From positions 62,001-126,000 of the forward strand of contig SUXZ01000001.1 of NCBI GenBank assembly GCA_015060685.1: a stretch of DNA of 64,000 nt, given 5' to 3'. A model generated the notes under the pieces. The model worked only from the letters and a program-made list of their open reading frames with translations, searched no databases and was not told the DNA's origin. Origin of the DNA: Mediterranea massiliensis (GTDB lineage: Bacteria; Bacteroidota; Bacteroidia; Bacteroidales; Bacteroidaceae). Positions 35,442 to 44,352 of this stretch are shown piece after piece; position 1 is the stretch's first letter, and each line of letters opens with the position of its first letter. A program made the position numbers and the translations under genes.

Positions 35442-38400
35442 ATGAAATTTTTGAATTGTTTAGGCACATTGATTGCCTCAATGGCTTTCTGTGCATGTAC
35501 CTCAAATGGAGGTGATTCGGTGGCATGGAATACGCCAGGAGCGGGTAACCCCTTGCTTCCCGGCTACTTTGCCGACCCTACCATCAAGAAGTTTGGCGAC
35601 ACCTATTACATCTATGCCACTACCGATGGCACGGGCAATGGCTATGGCCCAGCACAAGTGTGGATGTCGAAAGACTTTGTGAATTGGAAGAATGTAACGA
35701 TGAATTGGCCTACCACCGAAGTGGTATGGGCTCCCGATGTTGTACAACAACCCGATGGCACTTATCGTTACTACTATTGTACGCCTTGTGTCATCTATGT
35801 AGGCGAAAGCGATTCACCTGTTGGCCCTTGGAAAAACCGCTTGGGTGCTCCTGATGCCGTATTGGTGGAAGACCGTTTTGTGCACAATGCCATCACGCTC
35901 GACCCTCAGTTGTTTGTAGATGACGACGGATCGGAATATCTCTACTTTGGTACATGGGGCATCTATGAAGGTTTTGGATGCGGTGTAGCTAAATTGGCAG
36001 AAGATGGTAAGTCGTTTACGGACAAGAAATTGATTCTGAATACAGAAATCAAGGATTTCTTCGAAGCACCATTTGTTTTCAAGAAGGATGGTATCTACTA
36101 TTTCACCTATTCATCGGGTTCATGTCACGACCACACCTATCGTGTACAATATGCTACCAGTACAGAAGGCCCAATGGGACCATACGAGTATAAGGGATGC
36201 ATTTTGGAATATACGGAAGACATGACTATACAAGGTACTGGTCACCACTCAATGCTTGTTGATGGCGATAATTACTACATTGTTTATCATCGTCATGGTT
36301 TGCCTAAATCGCTTCATGGATTCAACCGACAAGTATGTATCGATGAGGTGAAGTTTGACGAAAACGGCAATATCAAGAAGATTAATCCTACACACTCTGG
36401 AGTGCTTCCTGCTTCGTTGGTGCAAAACGCACAGGTGGCCAAGTTCGAAAACCTTGCTTTCGGAGCAAAGGTTACCGCTTCTTCGTTCTACAATGAATGG
36501 TTCAAGCCTGAATATGCAACCGATGACAACAATGCAACACTTTGGCGCGCAAAGAGTTGCCACGAACCGGCAAGCATTACAATCGATTTGGGCCAGACAA
36601 AGAAGTTTAATCAGATTTGGACACAATTCGAATACACCACCTTCTTCTATCAATACAAGATAGAAACATCTGATGATAACCAAAATTGGAGCATGTATGC
36701 CGACAAGACAGATAACGTATATCAAGGCTCTCCAATGATTGATGAAAAAGATGTTGAGGCCAGATACATCCGAATCACTATTACCGATACACAAAAGAAC
36801 GGTCATTTCCCGGCTATTTGGAATGTGAAGGTTTATCAGGCGACAGAGGGTGCCGATCCGAAAGATTTGTTGCCCGATGGCGAAGTGGATGAAGAGGCTT
36901 TGCTGGCTGGCTATCCTTGGATACACCAAAAGGATGTAGAAGAGGAAGAGCATGCTAAGACAGCTTTGAAAAACAATCTGATTGTAGATATCAATGCCGA
37001 TGATTATGGTCAGGGTAAAACGGTGAAGATAAATCAGATAGACAATCGCGTTGGCGGAGCTTTCTTGGGTGATGAGCCTATTGTAGTGGAAGTGAAAGAT
37101 GGTAAATTTGGTTTCTTCTTCAATGGACAAAAAACAATGAAGAGCAATTTCGGATTGCCATCAACCATGATTAGCAATGCGCCTTATACCATTACGGCAT
37201 GGACACTCAATCCATCGGTTTCGGCCATCGAAACAGTTGCCGAGTTCTCTACTACACGTAACGATTTCTCTGCGTTGGAATTCCGTCAAGGAAGCGACGA
37301 AAGCGAAGGCTTGATTTCGCATATCGGATGGTTCGAGAATGCCGGTGCTCCAAACGAGATAAAGAATGGAGAAGGCAAATGGCAACATTGGGTTATCACT
37401 TTCGATGGATATACCGAACGTGTTTATCTGAATGGTAATCAAATACTTGAACGAAACATGTTCTTGCTGATTCGTCCTTCAACACATATCACTTTAGGAG
37501 CATCGATGGATGGAAGCAACAAGTTTAGCGGCTATGTTCATTCGCTTCAATTCTATGATAAGGGCTTTACCGAAGAGGAAGTAAAGGCAGCTTATGCTGA
37601 AAAGAGTGATACAGACGACAAGGCATCGTTCAGTGGAGAATTGACGCTTAAGACACGCGTTGTTTCGCCCAATTTGATAGATATCGCCGTTGTAGAGCCA
37701 TCAGGCGAAAAGGTAGAATCGGGCTTGTTGTCATTTAAGTATGCTGTTTCTTCCAATCAGGCTACCGATGAGGTAACCTATAGCGAAAGCACCAATAACT
37801 CATCATCGTTATTGGCTACAGACGGAAAAGGAAACCAAATCTGTTTCGTAAATGTGGTGGATGATAGCGGCGAATATAATAAGGTGTTGAAGGCGGAAGT
37901 TTCGATGCCTCAAGAGATGTTCAGCACTTTTAATGAAGATGCTTCGGACGAGACAATGGCATGGGATGGCATGAACTTGCCGAAGAATGCCGGGTATAAA
38001 ATTGAAAATGGTGTGTTAAAATTAACATCGGCCGGTACAAACTTCAATACAGAGAAAAGCGAGAATGGTGTGCTTCTTTATAAAGAGGTAAAGGGCGACT
38101 TTGTGATGCAGGCAAAAGTTGTTGGTATGGCCGGTGAAGCAGAGAAGACATCGCCTGCATACAACGAAGGTGGCATACTTGTTTTGGACGATTCGGATGC
38201 TCACGGACAACATATTCTTCAAATAGGTGCCTTCCCAAGTTATAATTGCGGTAATATGTTGACGTTGGTGAGCCCAGAGTTTGGACGTCCGCAATTCTCT
38301 ATGGCCAACGGATGGGAATATGCACCCTATATGCAGATTGAGCGTATTGGAAATGTGTTCCATGTGCGTGTAAGTCACGATGGCGTTAATTGGGCGAATG

Positions 38401-38531
38401 CATCTGGTTCTCCCGTTGAATTTAAGGAGATGGCCGGTAAGACCTTGAAGGTAGGTTGCTATCACACAACCTATTCTGACAATGAAGGTTGGGTGATGCT
38501 TGATGATTTCTATCTCTGGCAAAAGAAATGA
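35442..38531 (+). CDS. Multidomain GH43 lipoprotein with F5/8-type, LamG-like and C-terminal beta-sandwich domains
   Basis: This 1029-aa surface lipoprotein has lipidation at Cys19 (MAFCAC). Residues ~30-330 form a GH43 propeller: base Asp45 in ‘YFADPTIKK’, ‘WAPDVV’ (Asp99), modulator Asp154 in ‘TLDPQLFVDDDG’, and acid Glu208 in ‘DFFEAPFVFKKDG’, so catalysis looks intact. An F5/8 C (CBM32-like) domain follows (‘ASSFYNEWFKPEYATDDNNA’), then a LamG-like sandwich (‘WQHWVITFDGYTERVYLNGN’), then a C-terminal domain like the DUF1349/beta-xylosidase tail (‘GNVFHVRVSHDGVNWANASG’). It probably acts on arabinose- or xylose-containing glycans. It is unusual as the tail of an aspS transcription unit. Confidence 0.85.
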   Translation: MKFLNCLGTLIASMAFCACTSNGGDSVAWNTPGAGNPLLPGYFADPTIKKFGDTYYIYATTDGTGNGYGPAQVWMSKDFVNWKNVTMNWPTTEVVWAPDVVQQPDGTYRYYYCTPCVIYVGESDSPVGPWKNRLGAPDAVLVEDRFVHNAITLDPQLFVDDDGSEYLYFGTWGIYEGFGCGVAKLAEDGKSFTDKKLILNTEIKDFFEAPFVFKKDGIYYFTYSSGSCHDHTYRVQYATSTEGPMGPYEYKGCILEYTEDMTIQGTGHHSMLVDGDNYYIVYHRHGLPKSLHGFNRQVCIDEVKFDENGNIKKINPTHSGVLPASLVQNAQVAKFENLAFGAKVTASSFYNEWFKPEYATDDNNATLWRAKSCHEPASITIDLGQTKKFNQIWTQFEYTTFFYQYKIETSDDNQNWSMYADKTDNVYQGSPMIDEKDVEARYIRITITDTQKNGHFPAIWNVKVYQATEGADPKDLLPDGEVDEEALLAGYPWIHQKDVEEEEHAKTALKNNLIVDINADDYGQGKTVKINQIDNRVGGAFLGDEPIVVEVKDGKFGFFFNGQKTMKSNFGLPSTMISNAPYTITAWTLNPSVSAIETVAEFSTTRNDFSALEFRQGSDESEGLISHIGWFENAGAPNEIKNGEGKWQHWVITFDGYTERVYLNGNQILERNMFLLIRPSTHITLGASMDGSNKFSGYVHSLQFYDKGFTEEEVKAAYAEKSDTDDKASFSGELTLKTRVVSPNLIDIAVVEPSGEKVESGLLSFKYAVSSNQATDEVTYSESTNNSSSLLATDGKGNQICFVNVVDDSGEYNKVLKAEVSMPQEMFSTFNEDASDETMAWDGMNLPKNAGYKIENGVLKLTSAGTNFNTEKSENGVLLYKEVKGDFVMQAKVVGMAGEAEKTSPAYNEGGILVLDDSDAHGQHILQIGAFPSYNCGNMLTLVSPEFGRPQFSMANGWEYAPYMQIERIGNVFHVRVSHDGVNWANASGSPVEFKEMAGKTLKVGCYHTTYSDNEGWVMLDDFYLWQKK

Positions 38532-38544
38532 TTCAATCAGATAT

Positions 38545-38581
38545 AAAAAACAGCGTGTAGAATTTACACGCTGTTTTTTTA
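38545..38581. terminator. Bidirectional terminator
   Basis: AAAAAACAGCGTGTA pairs with TACACGCTGTTTTTT around GAATT. It has a T-run on both strands and separates the convergent GH43 lipoprotein and DUF4139 genes. Confidence 0.85.
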
Positions 38582-38597
38582 TGCTCTTATATCGGCT

Positions 38598-40457
38598 TTA
38601 TTCAACGATAAGCCGGTTCGACTTGGGCGACTTTACTCTGTATTGCAACAGAAGTTCTCGTTTCTCATTGGGTTGCAGGTTGATAACCCATGTAACAATA
38701 CCTTTATCGTTCAGCTTTCCACCGCTTAGTTCTTCGGCGGTTACCTCGATGCTATTGTCTCTTGAGACGGGCAATTGGTCTTGAACCTGGATGGTTACGC
38801 TTTGGTTTTGTGTATTTTCTATCGTAATGAGCCAAGTCATCGTCTGTACTTGATTGGATGCAATGAGTTTGCGCGAAGTAGATTCGTTGATTTTGGTTCG
38901 TTGGATGCGGATAGCATTGTTTTTACCCATGGAAAGCGATAGCGTATCGCCCGTTTGATAGGGATTTAGCACGGTTTTTCCTACAAATGAGTTTTCGAAA
39001 TAGACGTTAGCTTCGCCCTCAAGCAGGTTGTGCTTTTTCCATCCGATGGCTTCTGCAACGACAAAGGCATCCTTGCTTATCTTAGGTACACATCTGTATT
39101 GGTAGCTGGCGGGAAGTTCGTAACGACCAATTTCGCTTACAACGGCTTTTCCGTCGGAAGGAACAGACAATTTCTTGACGATTTCGAATTCGTAACCATA
39201 CATGTTTTGCGTTTGCTCTGCCTCCATTACGTCGCTTTCGGGCAAGGCAATCTCTTCTTCTATCGCCATGTCGGAGGTGGCTTTTACAGCCGCCGAGCGC
39301 ATCATGGCTTTAGGTGCTGCTCCGTAGGCAATCACAACGTTTTCGTTGGACGCTCTGTCTTCCTTCATGCTGATGTTCAGTGTGTTGCTATACGCTTCGT
39401 GTGTTTGGGTGGTGTAACCTACCGCCGCAAATTGCAACGAGCGCTTGCCTTCGGGCAGGGTGATGGAATAGCGGCCGTTGGCATCGGTAATGGCACCGAT
39501 GGTAGTGCCCGGTACAAGAACGGAAACACCGATAAGCGGCTCGCGCTTGTTGTCGGTCACGGTACCTTGAACGGTATTGCCAATCATGTAGTTATCGTAG
39601 CGTGGAGGAGCCAATCCGTAATCCAACCAATAGGTTCTCAATTCTGGCAATACGTTGCCGACGGATGGGCTGGAGGAGGAGAGTGATAGTTTTACATCCT
39701 TCCAATCCTCTTGCGTATTTTGGAAGATATTGGCTTTGTAGGATAGTGTAAGCGGTTTGCCTAACCCTTCTGAACGGATGTCGTAGGAGGGGAACCAACC
39801 GGCGTTTTTCACGAAGTAGGTAATGGTGAAGTAGGCTTGGCAAGCTGCATTGGCCGATACCTTTACCTCGATTTCGCTATTTGCTTTGGTTGATTTTTGT
39901 CCTAATTGTGTCAATTCGGCTTGAATGGCGGTTATCTCGTTGCCGATTGTACGCAACTGCTCGTCGATGGAGATAAGTTTTTTTCTCAAAGCCATCGATT
40001 CGGTGGCATAGTAACTGTTCAGCTCTTTGATGGTGGCCAAGGTTGTTGCAGAGGTGCGGTTCCCTACCGAACAATTGGTCTTCAGCAAGTCGATTTGCGC
40101 TTGTACAACCTCTTTTGATGCTTGTAGTTCGTACGACTTTTTCGAGAGCGTTTCCATCTTCATTGTCAGAGCATTACGCTCAATGCTATCGGTGTAGTTG
40201 AACTGATGGTTCACGCCCAATACGGTAAACTTTCCTTGCGCCTTTACTTGCATGCTTTTTGCATCCATATAAGGCGACATGCCGGTGAAGAGTAGGGTGG
40301 TTTCGCCGGCGGCAAGGTTGATGGATTTGGTGCGCGTCACTTGTGCTCCGTCTATGTAGAAGGTCACTTGTTCGGCATTGGTCTTGATTTTCTCTTGTGC
40401 CGGCAAGATGCAGGTAAGTAGCAGCATACAAGCGGCAAATAGCATTGTTTTTTTCAT
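38598..40457 (-). CDS. DUF4140/DUF4139 (MuiA-like) protein with an inserted carboxypeptidase-regulatory-like domain
   Basis: This 619-aa secreted protein has a signal peptide (residues 1-20, LLTCILPAQ). The N-terminal DUF4140 domain (‘VTFYIDGAQVTRTKSINLAA’) leads into a long coiled coil (about 90-195). DUF4139 starts near ‘FTITYFVKNAGWFPSYDIR’ and resumes in the C-terminal half (‘TWLITIENTQNQSVTIQVQD’). Between them is a CarboxypepD_reg-like domain (‘GTVTDNKREPLIGVSVLVPG’, ‘ITDANGRYSITLPEGKRSL’), followed by ‘NENVVIAYGAAPKAMMRSAA’, which resembles the start of SusC-type receptors. MuiA relatives affect mucoid polysaccharide in other bacteria; the role here is unknown. It is 12 bases downstream of a ferredoxin-like gene. 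Confidence 0.85.
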   Translation of the reverse strand: MKKTMLFAACMLLLTCILPAQEKIKTNAEQVTFYIDGAQVTRTKSINLAAGETTLLFTGMSPYMDAKSMQVKAQGKFTVLGVNHQFNYTDSIERNALTMKMETLSKKSYELQASKEVVQAQIDLLKTNCSVGNRTSATTLATIKELNSYYATESMALRKKLISIDEQLRTIGNEITAIQAELTQLGQKSTKANSEIEVKVSANAACQAYFTITYFVKNAGWFPSYDIRSEGLGKPLTLSYKANIFQNTQEDWKDVKLSLSSSSPSVGNVLPELRTYWLDYGLAPPRYDNYMIGNTVQGTVTDNKREPLIGVSVLVPGTTIGAITDANGRYSITLPEGKRSLQFAAVGYTTQTHEAYSNTLNISMKEDRASNENVVIAYGAAPKAMMRSAAVKATSDMAIEEEIALPESDVMEAEQTQNMYGYEFEIVKKLSVPSDGKAVVSEIGRYELPASYQYRCVPKISKDAFVVAEAIGWKKHNLLEGEANVYFENSFVGKTVLNPYQTGDTLSLSMGKNNAIRIQRTKINESTSRKLIASNQVQTMTWLITIENTQNQSVTIQVQDQLPVSRDNSIEVTAEELSGGKLNDKGIVTWVINLQPNEKRELLLQYRVKSPKSNRLIVE

Positions 40458-40469
40458 ATAAAAGTGTGT

Positions 40470-41012
40470 TTATTGTGGTTTTTGTTCCTTCGGCTTGCGG
40501 TCGAAGAATGGATTTTTCGACGATGCGCTTACCGGGATGGCAAATACCTGTTTGCAATCGGGTAGCCAGTTGAGTTGTTGGGAGGCAAGTCCGGCCGAGA
40601 ACATCACGCGGGTATCTACTCGCAAATCGGCCGCCATGGCGCATGCCGAGCCGATGGCAATACCTACATCCACCGAATTGATGGCGCAAGGAACGCCTGC
40701 TACACGGCCTTCGCAGGTAGCAAAGCCACAATGACCGCAATTCAGGCCTTGAGCGCACTCGCGCGTACCTATTATAATAACGCACTCGGCTTGCAGAATG
40801 TTTTCGGCATCGCGCAAGAAGAACTTCATACCTTTCTCTTCGGCAATGGCTTGCATCTTTTCCGACAACACCTTGAGGTCTTCGTCGGTAATCAGTGCTG
40901 TTTCTATTACGTCAATTCCCTTGCCTTTGGGGGCAGTACGCGCTGCTGTCATCATTTGGCGGGCCACGTTCAAGATGTGGTCGTGGCGCAAATCTCTTTC
41001 GTTCAATATCAT
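40470..41012 (-). CDS. DUF2148 ferredoxin-like domain protein
   Basis: This 180-aa protein contains ‘LNCGHCGFATCEG’ and ‘GVPCAINSVDVGIAIGSACA’, the cysteine pattern of DUF2148 proteins, thought to bind an iron-sulfur cluster. The N-terminal half (‘ARQMMTAARTAPKGKGIDVI’) resembles nitroreductase-like helices. The frame opens at a non-ATG codon at 41045, but the ATG at 41012 (MILNERDLRHDHILNVARQM) follows a good promoter and is chosen. The biological role is unknown; a redox or flavin function is plausible. It shares a transcript with the DUF4139 gene. Confidence 0.85.
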   Translation of the reverse strand: MILNERDLRHDHILNVARQMMTAARTAPKGKGIDVIETALITDEDLKVLSEKMQAIAEEKGMKFFLRDAENILQAECVIIIGTRECAQGLNCGHCGFATCEGRVAGVPCAINSVDVGIAIGSACAMAADLRVDTRVMFSAGLASQQLNWLPDCKQVFAIPVSASSKNPFFDRKPKEQKPQ

Positions 41013-41042
41013 AATTTTTGTTTGTTTTAAGTAAATCAAAGA

Positions 41043-41073
41043 CAAACATACGTAAAATGGTCGAAGTAACCAA
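41043..41073 (-). promoter_or_regulatory. Promoter for the DUF2148-DUF4139 operon
   Basis: On the minus strand TTG (41073-41071), 20-base spacer, TATGTTTG (41050-41043), 30 bases before the ATG at 41012. Confidence 0.65.
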
Positions 41074-41174
41074 ATTATTAGGAAAAATTAGGTTTGAATA
41101 AACCTCTTTAAGAATAGCTTGTCTGTGTAAGATAATTTCAAAGCTTGAAATATCCGCCCTATGGTCAAGATATT

Positions 41175-41236
41175 TTTTCCCAGTTAGGAAAATATATTTT
41201 CCCTTAAGGGTATATAAATTTACCCTACTGGGAAAA
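41175..41236. other. Compact three-stem inverted-repeat structure in the DUF2148/nif3 intergenic region
   Basis: An outer stem TTTTCCCAGT (41175-41184) / ACTGGGAAAA (41227-41236) encloses two hairpins: the palindrome GGAAAATATATTTTCC (41187-41202) and GGGTA/TACCC (41208-41212 with 41221-41225). Together they could fold like a three-way junction or act as a DNA cruciform. It lies upstream of the promoters on both sides, so it is not in an obvious transcript. The rest of 41074-41385 has no gene; TATCTTTG at 41357-41364 may start nif3 transcription. Confidence 0.45.
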
Positions 41237-41385
41237 TTTCCGGGCTGTTTTTCGGTTTTTCTTGAATGTAAGGATGATTTATCAGGTTTTTCATCTTTTT
41301 TCCTTTCCGAAGGAAAAGAAATCGTTGAAGAAAGCACAGAATATGCAGAAAATCATTATCTTTGCACGCAAATTATCAATAGATA

Positions 41386-42177
41386 ATGAAAATAAAGGAA
41401 ATTGTAAGCGCCCTTGAACGGTTCGCGCCTCTGCCTTTGCAAGACGGATTCGATAATGCCGGCCTGCAAATAGGATTGACAGATGCGGAAGCTACAGGGG
41501 CTTTGTTGTGTCTGGACGTTACCGAAGCCGTGATCGACGAAGCCATCATGTTGGGCTACAACCTTGTCATTTCCCATCATCCACTCATTTTTCGTGGATA
41601 TAAATCCATTACCGGCAAGGACTATGTGGAACAATGCATCATGAAGGCCATTAAAAACGACATAGTCATCTACTCGGCGCATACCAATCTGGATAACGCC
41701 CCCGAAGGAGTGAACTTCAAGATAGCCGAAAAAATAGGGCTGAAGAATGTGGAAGTGCTCGATGTAAAGGAGCAGAACAGTTGCTCGGAGATTGCCGGTG
41801 CCGGCGTGATAGGCGAGTTGGAACAGCCCGAAGGCGAAACCGACTTCTTGAAACGCATCAAGAAAACCTTCGAAGTGGGTTGTTTGAGACATAACAAGCT
41901 GACAGGTAGAGAAATACAACGTGTTGCCATTTGTGGCGGCGCAGGAGCATTCCTCATGCCGATAGCCATTCGCAAACAAGCCGATGTGTTCATTACCGGT
42001 GAAATAAAATATCACGATTACTTCGGACACGACGGCGAAATATTGTTGGCGGAAATAGGACATTATGAAAGCGAACAATACACCAAAGAGATATTTCAAA
42101 CAATAATCAGGGAACTATTCCCCGGGTTGCATGTGCAAGCCACCCGCGTGAATACAAATCCCATAAAATATATGTAA
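41386..42177 (+). CDS. Nif3-like dinuclear metal-centre protein
   Basis: This 263-aa member of the Nif3/YqfO/YbgI family has metal-ligand motifs in ‘NLVISHHPLIFRGYKSI’ (HH), ‘VIYSAHTNLDNAPEGVNFKI’ (H and D) and ‘LAEIGHYESEQYTKEIF’ (H and E). These proteins form hexameric rings with two metal ions per subunit. A GTP cyclohydrolase role has been suggested for some members, but the cellular role is not settled. It is the short form without the central YqfO insert. It is followed 6 bases later by the zinc-ribbon coiled-coil gene, its usual neighbour in Bacteroidota. Confidence 0.93.
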   Translation: MKIKEIVSALERFAPLPLQDGFDNAGLQIGLTDAEATGALLCLDVTEAVIDEAIMLGYNLVISHHPLIFRGYKSITGKDYVEQCIMKAIKNDIVIYSAHTNLDNAPEGVNFKIAEKIGLKNVEVLDVKEQNSCSEIAGAGVIGELEQPEGETDFLKRIKKTFEVGCLRHNKLTGREIQRVAICGGAGAFLMPIAIRKQADVFITGEIKYHDYFGHDGEILLAEIGHYESEQYTKEIFQTIIRELFPGLHVQATRVNTNPIKYM

Positions 42178-42183
42178 AAAGTT

Positions 42184-43005
42184 ATGGCTAAAGAATCCAA
42201 AAAAGAGCAAGAACTAACCGTAGAGCAAAAGCTGAAAACACTCTACCAATTGCAATCAATGTTGTCTAAGATTGACGAAATCAAGACATTACGTGGCGAA
42301 CTTCCTTTGGAAGTAGGCGATTTGGAAGACGAAGTAGAAGGTCTTAGCACACGCATCGAACGCATCAAGGCCGAAATTGCAGAACTTAAGTCGGCTACAG
42401 CTACCAAGCGCGTAGAGATTGAAACGGCAAAAGCAACCATTGCTAAATACAAAGAACAACAAGAAAACGTACGCAATAATCGCGAATACGACTTCTTGAC
42501 CAAGGAAATCGAGTTCCAAACACTCGAAATAGAACTTTGCGAAAAGCGAATCAGAGAGTTCACCTATCAAGAGCAAGACAAGACTAAAGACTTGGAAAAT
42601 AGCGAAGAAGCACTTGACGAACGCAAGAAGGACTTGGAATTGAAGAAGGCAGAACTCGAAGAAATCGTTTCTGAAACCAAGCAAGAGGAAGAAAAACTGA
42701 GAGAAAAGGTGAAAGACCTGGAACTTAAAATCGAACCTCGTTTGCTTCAATCGTTCAAGCGCATCCGCAAGAATTCACGCAACGGATTGGGTATCGTGTA
42801 TGTACAACGCGATGCATGCGGTGGTTGCTTCAACAAAATCCCGCCCCAGAGACAATTGGACATCCGCTTGCGCAAGAAGGTTATCGTGTGCGAATATTGC
42901 GGTCGCATTATGATTGACCCTGAATTGGCTGGTGTAACAGAGGTTAAGGCCGAAGTTAAGGAACGTCCGTCAAGAAGAAGAAAAGCAGCAAAAGAAGCAG
43001 AATAA
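42184..43005 (+). CDS. Coiled-coil protein with C4-type zinc ribbon
   Basis: This 273-aa protein has a long antiparallel coiled coil (about residues 10-185) rich in Glu, Lys and Leu. A zinc ribbon follows (about 205-245): ‘GIVYVQRDACGGCFNKIPPQ’ and ‘KVIVCEYCGRIMIDPE’, giving CxxC plus CxxC. This matches the zf-RING_7 (C4-type) family, which resembles CT398 and flagellar-type chaperone scaffolds. Known relatives bind nucleic acid or partner proteins; the function here is unknown. Tight coupling to the nif3-like gene suggests the two work together. A strong terminator follows at 43024. Confidence 0.9.
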   Translation: MAKESKKEQELTVEQKLKTLYQLQSMLSKIDEIKTLRGELPLEVGDLEDEVEGLSTRIERIKAEIAELKSATATKRVEIETAKATIAKYKEQQENVRNNREYDFLTKEIEFQTLEIELCEKRIREFTYQEQDKTKDLENSEEALDERKKDLELKKAELEEIVSETKQEEEKLREKVKDLELKIEPRLLQSFKRIRKNSRNGLGIVYVQRDACGGCFNKIPPQRQLDIRLRKKVIVCEYCGRIMIDPELAGVTEVKAEVKERPSRRRKAAKEAE

Positions 43006-43023
43006 TTGCTTTGCTTTCCCCAT

Positions 43024-43058
43024 AAAAAATGCCCCGACAACTTGTCGGGGCATTTTGT
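43024..43058. terminator. Bidirectional terminator
   Basis: AAAATGCCCCGACA pairs with TGTCGGGGCATTTT around ACT, with A- and T-runs on either side. It separates the zinc-ribbon gene from the convergent HsdR_N gene. Confidence 0.85.
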
Positions 43059-43059
43059 T

Positions 43060-43509
43060 TTATAGTTCATTGTAGGATGGAATGTCTTTTAAGAATACAT
43101 AGCTATTTGTTTGATAATCAAGTTTGCAACAATAGTGTTGCAAGCCATTGCTGACAATCAGATAGTCGGCACGAAGCACCATATTATAGCGCGTTATCTG
43201 GTCGAATACGTTTTGAGTAATCTCTACATCCGGAGCTTTGTATTCAATAATCATCCTGGCCGTGAGGTCTCTTCTGTAAAGTACGGTATCACAACGTTTT
43301 TTGGTACTATTCAGCGACACTTGAACCTCGTTTGCCATCAAGGATTGCGGATAACCTTTGTGGTGGATAAGATAGTGAATGAAATGCTGTCGAACCCACT
43401 CTTCGGGGGTTAATGCAACGTTTTTGCGTCGCAATACATCCCAAATAACATATTTTCCCTTGTTTAGGGAAATTTTAGTTTCAAATTCTGGTAGGTTTAA
43501 CGATAACAT
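43060..43509 (-). CDS. Stand-alone type I restriction HsdR N-terminal-like (PD-(D/E)XK) protein
   Basis: This 149-aa protein contains only a nuclease-fold domain like the N-terminus of HsdR. The catalytic pattern is visible as ‘KKRCDTVLYRRD’ (D) and ‘ARMIIEYKAPDVEITQNVFD’ (E-x-K), followed by ‘QITRYNMVLRADYLIVSNGL’, the QxxxY-type motif. No helicase domain or HsdM/HsdS genes are nearby, so it is not a restriction system by itself. Such orphan domains are common in Bacteroidales beside holA, divergent as here. A DNA repair or processing role is possible but unproven. Confidence 0.85.
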   Translation of the reverse strand: MLSLNLPEFETKISLNKGKYVIWDVLRRKNVALTPEEWVRQHFIHYLIHHKGYPQSLMANEVQVSLNSTKKRCDTVLYRRDLTARMIIEYKAPDVEITQNVFDQITRYNMVLRADYLIVSNGLQHYCCKLDYQTNSYVFLKDIPSYNEL

Positions 43510-43573
43510 TTACTATTTTTGTAAGTTGAATATTAAGATTCTTTGATTTGGGACACAAATTTATTAAAATCCT

Positions 43574-44350
43574 ATGAAAACGAAAAAAGAAATTGTAGAG
43601 AATTGGTTGCCACGTTATACAAAACGTCAGTTGGACGAGTTTGAACCCTATATATTACTGACTAATTTCGACAAGTACGTGGAGATATTTGCCAAAAAGT
43701 TCAATGTACCCATTCTCGGTCACGATGCCAACATGATATCAGCAACGGCAAATGGCATGACCATCATCAATTTCGGCATGGGAAGTCCCAATGCAGCCAT
43801 CATAATGGATTTGCTAAGTGCCATCAAACCAAAGGCTTGTCTATTCTTGGGTAAGTGTGGCGGCATCAATAAGAAAACTCAATTAGGCGATTTTATTTTG
43901 CCGTTGGCGGCACTTAGAGGCGAGGGAACATCCAACGATTATCTCCCCCCAATTGTACCTGCACTGCCCGCATTCATGTTGCAACGCGCCGTCTCATCAA
44001 CCATCCGCGACAACGGAATGGATTATTGGACAGGCACTGTATATACCACAAACAGAAGGATTTGGGAACACGACGATGAGTTTAAAAAGCAATTGATTGC
44101 TACCAAAGCCATGGCGGTAGATATGGAAACGGCCACTCTCTTTGTGTGCGGCTTTGCTAATAAGATACCGACAGGAGCATTGCTGCTGGTATCCGATCAG
44201 CCAATGGTTCCCGAAGGAGTGAAGACAGAAGAGAGCGACAAGATGGTAACTAAGAACTTCGTACAGAAGCATGTAGAGATTGGAATCGAAGCCATCCGCA
44301 TGATTATCGATGAAAAGAAAACCGTGAAACATTTGAAGTACGATTGGTAA
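43574..44350 (+). CDS. amn: AMP nucleosidase
   Basis: This 258-aa protein is of the nucleoside phosphorylase fold and cleaves AMP to adenine and ribose 5-phosphate. ‘TIINFGMGSPNAAIIMDLLS’ carries the phosphate/ribose loop, ‘LFLGKCGGINKKTQLGDFIL’ the core strand, and ‘MAVDMETATLFVCGFAN’ the M-E ribose-binding motif. It is the short form that lacks the E. coli N-terminal domain, as is usual in Bacteroidetes. TATTTTTG at 43514-43521 may be its -7 box. holA follows 2 bases after its stop. Confidence 0.93.
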   Translation: MKTKKEIVENWLPRYTKRQLDEFEPYILLTNFDKYVEIFAKKFNVPILGHDANMISATANGMTIINFGMGSPNAAIIMDLLSAIKPKACLFLGKCGGINKKTQLGDFILPLAALRGEGTSNDYLPPIVPALPAFMLQRAVSSTIRDNGMDYWTGTVYTTNRRIWEHDDEFKKQLIATKAMAVDMETATLFVCGFANKIPTGALLLVSDQPMVPEGVKTEESDKMVTKNFVQKHVEIGIEAIRMIIDEKKTVKHLKYDW

Positions 44351-44352
44351 AC

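Noticed and set aside
43060..43509. A type I restriction-modification system
   Set aside because: Only the HsdR N-terminal-like nuclease domain is present; no helicase, HsdM or HsdS gene is nearby.
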